A stretch of DNA of 64,000 bases from Nocardioides nematodiphilus (GTDB lineage Bacteria > Actinomycetota > Actinomycetes > Propionibacteriales > Nocardioidaceae), in the NCBI RefSeq assembly GCF_020216525.1, contig NZ_JAIWOY010000005.1, forward strand, positions 1-64,000, written 5' to 3'. A model generated the notes under the pieces. It saw only the letters and a list, made by a program, of their open reading frames with translations, was not told the DNA's origin and searched no databases. How positions within the stretch are numbered: the stretch's first letter is position 1; each line of letters opens with the position of its first letter. Below, in pieces: positions 7,869 through 14,864 of this stretch. The translations under genes and the position numbers were made by a program.

Positions 7869-8756
7869 ATGACAGCCACAGCTCCCGTCCGTACCCGGAC
7901 CTTCGCTGCGCCCAAGGTCCCCGAGGTCTTCGTGATCTTCTGGGTGATCAAGCTGCTCACCACCGGTATCGGCGAGACCGCCTCCGACTTCATGGGGACC
8001 CACAGCCTGGTCGCGGCGGGCGTCGTCGGTGTCGGCGGCTTCTTCGCCGCGCTGATCTGGCAGCTGCGCTCCGACAGCTACCACCCGGTGCGCTACTGGG
8101 TGACCGTCCTGTTCGTCGCCGTCTTCGGCACGATGATCGCCGACGGACCGCACGTCGCGCTCGGCACGCCCTACTACGTCGACTCGGCGATCTACCTCGT
8201 CCTGCTCGCGGGCCTGCTCCTGTGGTGGTACCGCTCGGAGGGCACCCTCGACATCCACTCGATCACGACCGGCCGGCGCGAGCGGTTCTACTGGGGCACC
8301 GTGCTGATGACCTTCGGTCTCGGCACCGCGCTGGGCGACACCACCGCGTCCAACCTGCACCTCGGCTACGGCTGGTCCGTCGTCATCTTCGGCGCCCTCA
8401 TCGTGGTCCCGCTGATCGGCTGGCGTCTCGGCGCCAACGCGGTGCTCTGCTTCTGGGCGTCGTACTCGCTCACCCGTCCGCTCGGCGCCTCGATCGCCGA
8501 CGGCCTCGCCGTCAGCCACGCGCACGGCGGCCTCGGCTGGACCACGGGCACCGTGACCGCGCTCGGGCTGGTGCTCTTCGCCCTGCTGCTCGGCTACGTG
8601 GTGGTCACCGAGCGCCTCGCCGGGCGGGTCAGCGCCGGCCGGGTGCCGGTGCCGGACATCTCGGCGGCGGCCTCAGCGGCGCGGCAGGCTCACCACGAAG
8701 GCGGCCCCGGTCGTCACGCCCACCTCGGCGTCGATCTGGACCTCGCCTCCGAGTGA
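7869..8756 (+). CDS. COG4705-like 8-TM membrane protein
   Basis: 295 aa with eight hydrophobic segments between residues 20 and 247 and a 45-residue polar tail. It resembles the uncharacterised COG4705 membrane family. The two halves look related: TTGIGETASDF (31-41) against ALGDTTASNL (154-163), and each ends in an IADG motif (90-93 and 209-212), suggesting a 4+4 TM duplication with conserved acidic residues in the membrane. That would suit a small transporter or sensor, but the role is unproven. The last 84 nt are antisense to the 3' end of the histidine kinase gene. The family assignment is from memory of sequence style. Confidence 0.65.
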   Translation: MTATAPVRTRTFAAPKVPEVFVIFWVIKLLTTGIGETASDFMGTHSLVAAGVVGVGGFFAALIWQLRSDSYHPVRYWVTVLFVAVFGTMIADGPHVALGTPYYVDSAIYLVLLAGLLLWWYRSEGTLDIHSITTGRRERFYWGTVLMTFGLGTALGDTTASNLHLGYGWSVVIFGALIVVPLIGWRLGANAVLCFWASYSLTRPLGASIADGLAVSHAHGGLGWTTGTVTALGLVLFALLLGYVVVTERLAGRVSAGRVPVPDISAAASAARQAHHEGGPGRHAHLGVDLDLASE

Positions 8757-10007
8757 GCTCGCCACCCGGCGAGCGATCCCCAGCCCGAGCCCGGTGCTTC
8801 CCGACGAGGAGGTGCCGGGCTCGAACACGCTGTCGCGGATCTCGGGGTCCAGGCCGGGACCGTCGTCGGCGACGACCAGCTCGATCCGGTCGGGGGTGAC
8901 CCGAGCGGAGAGCGTGACGGTGCTGTCGGCGTACCGTACGGCGTTCTCGACGAGCGGGGAGACGGTGCGCACCACGAGCTCGACCGGTGCGGCGACCGGG
9001 ACGGTGACCGCGGAGGCCTCGTCGACGAGCCGGAGCCCCTCGGGCACGAGCGGACGGACCGCATCCACGACCGCGGCGATCGGGGTGCTGGCCTTCCCAC
9101 GCTCGCTGCGCTCGCGCGCCAGCTCGAGCAGGGTGGTGATCGCGGTGCCCATCCGGCGGGCGGCGGCGGCGATCTCCTCGAGGTCCTCGCGGGCGGACGC
9201 GTCCTCCACGCCGCGCATGAGCGCCAGGTCGGCCGAGCCCTGGATCGCCGTCAGCGGGGTGCGCAGCTCGTGGGCCAACTCGGCGGTCAGGCGCTGCTCG
9301 GCGCGGATCGCAGCGGCGACCCGATCGAGGAGGTGGTCGAGGGTCTGGCCGAGACGGCTCAGCTCGTTGTCGGGCGGCCCCAGGTCGAAGCGGTGCGAGA
9401 GGTCGTGCTCGGACCAGTCGTCGGCGCGCTCGGCCATCTGCTGCACCGGCTCGAGCGCCTGGCGGGTGACGCGGAACGCGATGCCGGCGGCGGTCGCCAC
9501 CACCAGGGTGCCGAGCACGATCATCGCGATCAGGGTCTCGAGCTCGGCTCGCTCGTACGGGTCGGAGTCCTCGATCACGACGGCGACACCGCGCTCACCG
9601 AGCTCGGTGCGGAACGGGACCGCGCGCAGGTTGAGGGTGTCGCCGACGTGGCCGTCCTGCTGGGCGTCGGTGCGCAGCGCCTCGGCGGCGAGCCGGCGCG
9701 CCGCCGAGGCGGCGGAGCGCTGGATGCTGCCGCCGACCGGGTCGCCGTGGGAGTCGTAGATCTTGCTGAGGGGGTCGAGCTCGTCCCACGACTGGTCGGT
9801 GAGCGGCTCGTCGGTCGTCCGCGCCACCGCGAGCACCGCGTGGGTGCGCTCGTCGAGGGCCCGCCGGACGTCGTTGCCGGCGTTCCACTGCAGGACCGCC
9901 TGCGTGCCCGCCGTCAGCACGACCATCACGAACGCCATCAGCAGGATCGTCGAGGCGACGATCTGCGCACGGAAGCCGCGGGGCCGCAGGCGGAGCATGC
10001 CGCTCAT
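8673..10007 (-). CDS. Sensor histidine kinase
   Basis: 444 aa, inner membrane. TM1 near residues 17-37, an extracytoplasmic sensor of about 110 residues, TM2 near 158-178, HAMP, then the dimerisation/phosphoacceptor helix ELAHELRTPLTAIQG (His about 246) and an HATPase domain with the N box (VENAVRY), DDGPGLD and GLGLGIARRV. It autophosphorylates and passes phosphate to the response regulator encoded 26 nt upstream in the same operon. The signal is unknown. Its 3' end overlaps the convergent membrane-protein gene, a possible functional partner. Confidence 0.92.
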   Translation of the reverse strand: MSGMLRLRPRGFRAQIVASTILLMAFVMVVLTAGTQAVLQWNAGNDVRRALDERTHAVLAVARTTDEPLTDQSWDELDPLSKIYDSHGDPVGGSIQRSAASAARRLAAEALRTDAQQDGHVGDTLNLRAVPFRTELGERGVAVVIEDSDPYERAELETLIAMIVLGTLVVATAAGIAFRVTRQALEPVQQMAERADDWSEHDLSHRFDLGPPDNELSRLGQTLDHLLDRVAAAIRAEQRLTAELAHELRTPLTAIQGSADLALMRGVEDASAREDLEEIAAAARRMGTAITTLLELARERSERGKASTPIAAVVDAVRPLVPEGLRLVDEASAVTVPVAAPVELVVRTVSPLVENAVRYADSTVTLSARVTPDRIELVVADDGPGLDPEIRDSVFEPGTSSSGSTGLGLGIARRVASSLGGEVQIDAEVGVTTGAAFVVSLPRR

Positions 10008-10033
10008 TCAAGCGCCTCGCTGCTCGGAGTGGG

Positions 10034-10699
10034 TCACTTGAGGGTGAAGCCGACCCCTCGGACGGTCTTCAGCTCGACCGGCGAGCCGACCTCGGTGAGC
10101 TTGCGGCGCAGCCGGGCGGCATAGGAGTCGATGGTGTTCTCGCTGACGATCGCACCGTCCGGCCAGGCGGCCGCGACGACCGTACGGCGGCGCACGACCT
10201 CGCCCGGACGGCTGGTGATGGCGGCGAGCATCCGGAACTCCGTGGGCGTCAGCATGACCTCCTTGTCCTGGCACACGATCGCGTGCCGGGCGGGGTCGAG
10301 GACCAGGTCGGTGGGGTTGCGGGGCTGGACGAGGCGGCCGCGGCGGGCGAGCGCGTCGACGCGGGCCGCGAGCTCCTTCACGTCGAACGGCTTGGCCAGG
10401 TAGTCATCCGCGCCGGCCGCGAAGCCGGCGACCTTGTCGTGCAGCTGGCCGAGCGCGGTCAGGAAGAGGACCGGCGAGACCTGACCGCCGCTGCGCAGCG
10501 CCTGGCAGACGTCGCGGCCGTCGGCGTCAGGCAGGCCGATGTCGAGGATGACGACGTCGAGCTCGTCGTCGTCGCGGAAGAGCCGGATCGCCTCGGCTCC
10601 GGTGTGGGCGGCGACCGTCTCGTGTCCGGAGAGTCGCAGGGATTCGGTGACGATCCGTCGGATCGTCGGGTCGTCCTCACAGATGCCTACGCGTGCCAT
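10034..10699 (-). CDS. OmpR-family response regulator
   Basis: 221 aa. The receiver domain has the acidic pair (CEDD, 8-11), phosphoacceptor Asp in VVILDIGLPDADG, and switch lysine in LAKPF. A C-terminal winged helix carries RRTVVAAAWPDG and SYAARLRRKL and ends VRGVGFTLK. ATG 10699 is preceded by CACAAT and a 6-nt gap on the minus strand, suggesting a leaderless mRNA; a longer in-frame frame would add 43 unconserved residues. First gene of the operon with the kinase, divergent from the DUF805 gene, which could be a target (inference). Confidence 0.93.
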   Translation of the reverse strand: MARVGICEDDPTIRRIVTESLRLSGHETVAAHTGAEAIRLFRDDDELDVVILDIGLPDADGRDVCQALRSGGQVSPVLFLTALGQLHDKVAGFAAGADDYLAKPFDVKELAARVDALARRGRLVQPRNPTDLVLDPARHAIVCQDKEVMLTPTEFRMLAAITSRPGEVVRRRTVVAAAWPDGAIVSENTIDSYAARLRRKLTEVGSPVELKTVRGVGFTLK

Positions 10700-10826
10700 G
10701 GTCCCATTGTGTGACCGCACCCTGGGGAAAACCTGACTGGAGAATCTCGCGTCGGTTGCGCGCACGGGCGCGTACTCGGCGCTAGCGTGCAGATGTCCGA
10801 ACAGCCTCGGTCCGCAGGAGGACCCC

Positions 10827-11264
10827 ATGTCGTACGAGCCCTATCCGCCGCCGCCCCCGGAGCCGTACGGGTATGGTGCGCCGATCCCGTCAGGCGACCC
10901 CACCGTCGCGCCGCTGCGCGGCGCCACGCCCCAGCAGGCCGCCGAGCGCTTCTTCAAGCGCTACGCGCTCTTCCGCGGTCGCGCCAGCCGCTCGGAGTTC
11001 TGGTGGTGGGAGCTGATCGCCTTCTGCATCGCGATCGTGCTCGCGATCGTCGCGGCCGTCATCGGCACCGGGATCCTCACGGACCTGTGGGGCCTGGCGA
11101 CGATCTGCCCCTCGCTCGCGCTCGGCGCCCGCCGGCTGCACGACACCAACCGCTCCGGCTGGTGGCAGCTGCTGGTCCTCATCCCGATCGTGGGCTGGAT
11201 CATCCTGATCGTGTGGTGGGCCTCGATGGAGAAGCCCGAGGGCGCGCGCTACGACGCCGCCTGA
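10827..11264 (+). CDS. DUF805 membrane protein
   Basis: 145 aa. A Pro/Tyr-rich N-terminus (SYEPYPPPPPEPYGYG) is followed by the DUF805 core: ALFRGRASRSEFWWWEL, then three or four TM helices with ARRLHDTNRSGWWQL between them. The family occurs widely in bacterial inner membranes and has no assigned function. AGGAGG at 10816-10821 fixes the ATG. Divergent from the response regulator and separated from the convergent aldo/keto reductase by a large two-way hairpin. Confidence 0.85.
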   Translation: MSYEPYPPPPPEPYGYGAPIPSGDPTVAPLRGATPQQAAERFFKRYALFRGRASRSEFWWWELIAFCIAIVLAIVAAVIGTGILTDLWGLATICPSLALGARRLHDTNRSGWWQLLVLIPIVGWIILIVWWASMEKPEGARYDAA

Positions 11265-11268
11265 ACCC

Positions 11269-11332
11269 GATGGTCCGGGACGAACTGGTGGGGTCACAGG
11301 ACCCTGAGACAACCCTTTCGTCCCGGACCATC
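11269..11332. terminator. Bidirectional nested terminator
   Basis: Outer perfect 16-bp stem (11269-11284 with 11317-11332) enclosing a second hairpin (GGGTC 11291-11295, loop ACAG, GACCC 11300-11304). It fills the gap between the stops of the convergent DUF805 and aldo/keto reductase genes, so it should work on both strands. Confidence 0.7.
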
Positions 11333-11334
11333 TC

Positions 11335-12387
11335 TTAGTTGCGCAGGTCGTTGACGTCGCCGCGCTCGCGCTTGTGGACGTCGACGCCGGAGGCCTCGCA
11401 GAGCCGGTCGATCGTGGCCAGCTCGTCGGCGGTGAAGTCGCGGGCCCGGAGGGCGCCGACCGAGTCGTTGACCTGCTGGGCCGAGGAGGCGCCGATGACC
11501 AGCGAGGTCATCCGCGGGTCGCGCAGCGCCCAGGCCAGCGCCATCTGCGCGAGCGTCTGACCGCGGCCCTCGGCGAGCTCGTGGAGGCCGCGTACGGACG
11601 CCATCAGCTCCGGGGTGAGGCGGTCCTCGCTGAGGAAGACGCCCTTGGTCGCGCGGCTGCCCTTGGGCACGCCGCCGAGGTAGCGGTTGGTCAGGATGCC
11701 CTGGTGCAGCGGACTGAACGCGATGCAGCCGACCCCCTCGTCCTCGAGCGCGTCGAGCAGGCCGTCGGTCTCGGTCCAGCGGTTGAGCATCGAGTACGAC
11801 GGCTGGTGGATCGCCAGCGGCGTGCCGAGCTCGCGCAGGATCGCGGCGGCCTCGCGGCTGCGCTCGGGAGTGTACGAGGAGATGCCGACGTAGAGCGCCT
11901 TGCCACTGCGGACGATCGCGTCCAGGGCGGTCATCGTCTCCTCGAGCGGGGTCTCCGCGTCGGGGCGGTGGTGGTAGTAGATGTCGACGTAGTCGAGGCC
12001 CATCCGCTGCAGCGACTGGTCGAGGCTCGAGACGAGGTACTTCCGCGAGCCGCTGGGCTTCCCGTACGGGCCGGGCCACATGTCCCACCCGGCCTTGGTC
12101 GCGATCACCAGCTCGTCGCGCAGCCCCCGGAACGTGCTCCGCAGGTGGCGGCCGAAGTTGATCTCGGCGGAGCCGCGCTCGGGCCCGTAGTTGTTGGCCA
12201 GGTCGAAGTGGGTGATGCCCGCGTTGAAGGCCGCCTGGAGGATCTGCTCCTGGCGCTCGAAGGCCGTGTCGTCGCCGAAGTTGTGCCACAGGCCCAGGCT
12301 GAGGGCCGGCAGGAGGAGGCCCGTGCGGCCGGTGCGGTGGTAGGGCATCCGGCCGTCGTAGCGCTCGGGATCGGGGGTGTACGTCAT
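11335..12387 (-). CDS. Aldo/keto reductase
   Basis: 350 aa, NADPH-dependent TIM-barrel reductase of the YghZ/Kv-beta type (glyceraldehyde 3-phosphate reductase-like). Landmarks are the N-terminal GRTGLLLPALSLGLW, the catalytic segment FDLANNYGPERGSAE (Asp and Tyr), GLDYVDIYYHHRPD, and the C-terminal cofactor segment LVIGASSAQQVNDSV. The physiological carbonyl substrate cannot be told. Its ATG overlaps the stop of the MFS gene (ATGA), so the two are translationally coupled and perhaps work together in detoxification. Confidence 0.93.
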   Translation of the reverse strand: MTYTPDPERYDGRMPYHRTGRTGLLLPALSLGLWHNFGDDTAFERQEQILQAAFNAGITHFDLANNYGPERGSAEINFGRHLRSTFRGLRDELVIATKAGWDMWPGPYGKPSGSRKYLVSSLDQSLQRMGLDYVDIYYHHRPDAETPLEETMTALDAIVRSGKALYVGISSYTPERSREAAAILRELGTPLAIHQPSYSMLNRWTETDGLLDALEDEGVGCIAFSPLHQGILTNRYLGGVPKGSRATKGVFLSEDRLTPELMASVRGLHELAEGRGQTLAQMALAWALRDPRMTSLVIGASSAQQVNDSVGALRARDFTADELATIDRLCEASGVDVHKRERGDVNDLRN

Positions 12388-13799
12388 GCCTTCACGGTAG
12401 TGGCCTCGCTCTCACGGACCGGGCGGGGGCGTCGTACGGCCTCCATCGCGAGGGCGGCGACCGCGGCCGTGAGCGATGCGATCGCCATGAAGACCCAGAC
12501 GCGCTGGAAGTGGGCGAGGTCGGGCAGGCCGGTGCCGAGGAGGCCGACCATCACCGAGATGCCGAGGACCAGGCCGACCTGTCGCCCCATGTTGACCACG
12601 CCGGAGCCGGTGGCGGCCTGGTGCGGCGGCAGGCTCGAGGTCGCGGCGGCCATCAGCTGGGGGAGGGCGAGGCCGACGCCGATGCCGCCGATGATCCACG
12701 GGCCGAGCATCTCGCTGACGTAGGCGGGGTGGGTGCCGGTGGCGAGCGCCTGCCAGAGACCGGAGACGGCGAAGAGGGTGGTGCCGATCGCGATCTGCGC
12801 ACCCGAGGAGAGCCGGGGCAGGAAGCGGGTCGCCAGGATCGAGGTGATCGGCACGAAGGCCGGTCCGACCGCGACGGCGAAGCCGGTGCGCAGCGCCGAG
12901 TAGTCCCAGTGCTCCTGCATCCACAGGATCCGGCTGAGCAGGCCGACGCCGAACGCGATGTTGAAGACGAGCTGGCTGATGTTGGCCCAGGCGAAGGCCG
13001 GGATCCGGAGCAGCTCGGGGTCGATCACCGGGGCGTGGTGGTGGCTGATGCGATGCGCGAGGGCGGCGGTCCCGGCGAGCGCGATGCCCCAGGCCGCGAG
13101 GACGCCGGCCGAGGTCCAGCCCCAGTCGTTGCCCTGGACGATGCCGAGCACCAGTGCGGCGATGGCGAGCGCGAGGATGAGGCCGCCGAGGAGGTCGGGT
13201 CGCGGGGCGTCCTGGTTGTGGCGTACGTCCGGGACGACGCGGATCGCAGCGACGACCAGGCCGATGCCGAGCGGGACGTTGATCCAGAAGGCGGTCTGCC
13301 ACGAGATCTGGACGAGGCCTCCGCCGACCGCCGGCCCGAACGCTGCGGCGACCGCGCCGGTCATCGCGAAGAGCCGCGCGCCGGCCGCTCGCTTCTCGGG
13401 CGGGAGTGTGGCGAGCAGCAGGCCGAGGGAGGCGGGCGTCATCAGCGCGGCGCCGACCGCCTGCAGGACGCGGGCCGAGACGAGCCACCAGACACCGGGC
13501 GCCAGCCCGCACAGCAGGCTGGCGAGGGTGAAGAGCGCGGTGCCGGCGACGAAGCCCTGCTTGCGGCCGTAGCGGTCGGTGAGCCGGCCGGCGGGGACCA
13601 GGAGGGCGGCGTAGACGACGGCGTAGGCGTTGAGGATCCAGCTGAGCCGGCCGAGCGAGGCGGTGCCGAAGTCGCGACCGATCTCGTCGAAGGCGACGTT
13701 GACGATGAAGAGGTCGAGGCTGGCGAGGAAGGCCGCGCCGGTGAGGATGCCGATCGCCGCGCGCTGATGCCGCACTCGGGGCTGGCTCGTGGACTCCAT
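12384..13799 (-). CDS. MFS transporter, DHA2-type drug exporter
   Basis: 471 aa with about 14 TM helices. Motif A reads GRLTDRYGRKQG after TM2, and the motif-C region reads GAVAAAFGPAVGGGL. The start (MESTSQPRV) fits the divergent promoter space. A much longer in-frame extension runs through the HxlR gene on the other strand and is not credible. Proton-driven efflux of small toxic compounds is the family role; substrate unknown. Divergent from an HxlR regulator across 51 nt containing an inverted repeat, so HxlR probably controls it. The aldo/keto reductase follows with a 4-nt overlap. Confidence 0.92.
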   Translation of the reverse strand: MESTSQPRVRHQRAAIGILTGAAFLASLDLFIVNVAFDEIGRDFGTASLGRLSWILNAYAVVYAALLVPAGRLTDRYGRKQGFVAGTALFTLASLLCGLAPGVWWLVSARVLQAVGAALMTPASLGLLLATLPPEKRAAGARLFAMTGAVAAAFGPAVGGGLVQISWQTAFWINVPLGIGLVVAAIRVVPDVRHNQDAPRPDLLGGLILALAIAALVLGIVQGNDWGWTSAGVLAAWGIALAGTAALAHRISHHHAPVIDPELLRIPAFAWANISQLVFNIAFGVGLLSRILWMQEHWDYSALRTGFAVAVGPAFVPITSILATRFLPRLSSGAQIAIGTTLFAVSGLWQALATGTHPAYVSEMLGPWIIGGIGVGLALPQLMAAATSSLPPHQAATGSGVVNMGRQVGLVLGISVMVGLLGTGLPDLAHFQRVWVFMAIASLTAAVAALAMEAVRRPRPVRESEATTVKA

Positions 13800-13823
13800 A
13801 GCCAGCAATCTAGCGGGCTGGCT
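13800..13823. promoter_or_regulatory. Candidate HxlR operator
   Basis: Inverted repeat AGCCAGC (13800-13806) and GCTGGCT (13817-13823) with a 10-nt spacer, at the -35 side of the HxlR promoter and next to the MFS start codon. It could control both genes; assignment by position. Confidence 0.45.
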
Positions 13824-13838
13824 TTGGAAGAGGCAAGG

Positions 13839-13844
13839 TAGGAT
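13839..13844 (+). promoter_or_regulatory. -10 element of the HxlR gene
   Basis: TAGGAT followed by exactly 6 nt and the ATG at 13851, indicating a leaderless mRNA. Confidence 0.45.
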
Positions 13845-13850
13845 GCTCCC

Positions 13851-14327
13851 ATGACTCTTCAGCTCGCCGGGGCCCTCGCGGAGCGGACGGTGCCGCTCGG
13901 CGACCACTGCCCGATCGACCGCACCATGCAGCTGGTCGGCAACCGCACCGCCGTCCTGCTCCTGCGCGAGGCGTTCTACGGGGCGACGCGCTTCGACGAC
14001 ATGGTGCGGCGGGTGGGCGTCACCGAGGCGGTCGCCTCCCAGCGGCTGCGCGAGCTCGTCGCGGCCGGTGTCCTGGAGAAGTCGCCGTACCGCGAGCCCG
14101 GTCAGCGCACCCGGTACGAGTACGTGCTCACCGACGCCGGCCACGAGCTGCTTCCCGTCCTGATGGCGCTGACGGCCTGGGGCAAGGCGCACATCCCCGG
14201 CGGCGGCCCGACGCTGAGCCACGCCGGGTGTGGTGAGCCGGTGGAGGTCGCGCTGCGCTGCGCCGCCGGCCACGAGGTGCCGGAGAACGAGGTTCTCGTG
14301 ACTGGGAGACGTCTGGCACGCTCGTAG
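13851..14327 (+). CDS. HxlR-family transcriptional regulator
   Basis: 158 aa. The winged-helix core starts with CPIDRTMQLVGNRTAVLLLRE (single HxlR cysteine) and continues through FDDMVRRVGVTEAVASQRL and LTDAGHELLPVLMAL. HxlR proteins are small dimeric redox- or ligand-responsive regulators. A short C-terminal extension has two more cysteines (HAGC, LRCAAGH) that could bind metal or sense oxidation. Probably controls the divergent MFS-aldo/keto reductase operon and itself through the shared inverted repeat. The next gene starts 2 nt after its stop. Confidence 0.9.
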   Translation: MTLQLAGALAERTVPLGDHCPIDRTMQLVGNRTAVLLLREAFYGATRFDDMVRRVGVTEAVASQRLRELVAAGVLEKSPYREPGQRTRYEYVLTDAGHELLPVLMALTAWGKAHIPGGGPTLSHAGCGEPVEVALRCAAGHEVPENEVLVTGRRLARS

Positions 14328-14329
14328 TT

Positions 14330-14818
14330 GTGAGCAGGTTGCGTCGGCTGGTCCTCGAGGTCATCGGCTGGATCCTGGTCGTGCTCGGGCTCGCCGCCCT
14401 CGTGCTGCCCGGCCCCGGGCTGCTGCTCCTCGTGCTCGGCGTCGCGCTGCTCTCGCGGGAGTACGAGTGGGCGCGCCGGCGGCTGGCGCCGCTGCGGCTG
14501 CGGGCCGTACGGGCGGCGGCCGACGGTGTGGAGAGCCCGCTCCAGCTCACGATGTCCCTGCTCGCGATGCTCGGGCTGGTGGCGGCCGGGGTGCTGTGGA
14601 TCGTGGATCCCGCGCCGCCGGGCTGGTGGCCGCTGGCGGACTCGCTGTGGCTGATCGGCGGCTGGGAGACCGGCGTGACGCTGGAGATCTCCGCGGCGAT
14701 CGCCTTCGCGCTGCTGGCGCTCAGCTATCGCCGGTTCCACGGCCATCCGGAGGCGCGCGAGGCGGTCGAGCGCGAGATCGAGGAGGCCGACCGGGCGGAC
14801 GAGCAACCGGCCGGCTGA
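14330..14818 (+). CDS. PGPGW-family transmembrane protein
   Basis: 162 aa, GTG start 2 nt after the HxlR stop. The N-terminal hairpin ILVVLGLAALVLPGPGLLLL carries the PGPG signature of the putative transmembrane family PGPGW. It has about four TM segments, a basic loop (ARRRLAPLRLRAVR) and an acidic C-terminal tail. Function unknown across the family. Tight spacing suggests co-transcription with the HxlR gene, although no functional link is obvious. Confidence 0.8.
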   Translation: MSRLRRLVLEVIGWILVVLGLAALVLPGPGLLLLVLGVALLSREYEWARRRLAPLRLRAVRAAADGVESPLQLTMSLLAMLGLVAAGVLWIVDPAPPGWWPLADSLWLIGGWETGVTLEISAAIAFALLALSYRRFHGHPEAREAVEREIEEADRADEQPAG

Positions 14819-14864
14819 GCCGGGCCCTCGGCGAAGTGTCGGGGGTCACTTGTAGGTTGCCGCT

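Noticed and set aside
13800..14273. Upstream extension of the MFS coding frame
   Set aside because: Runs antisense through the HxlR gene and its promoter; the conserved protein begins at 13799.
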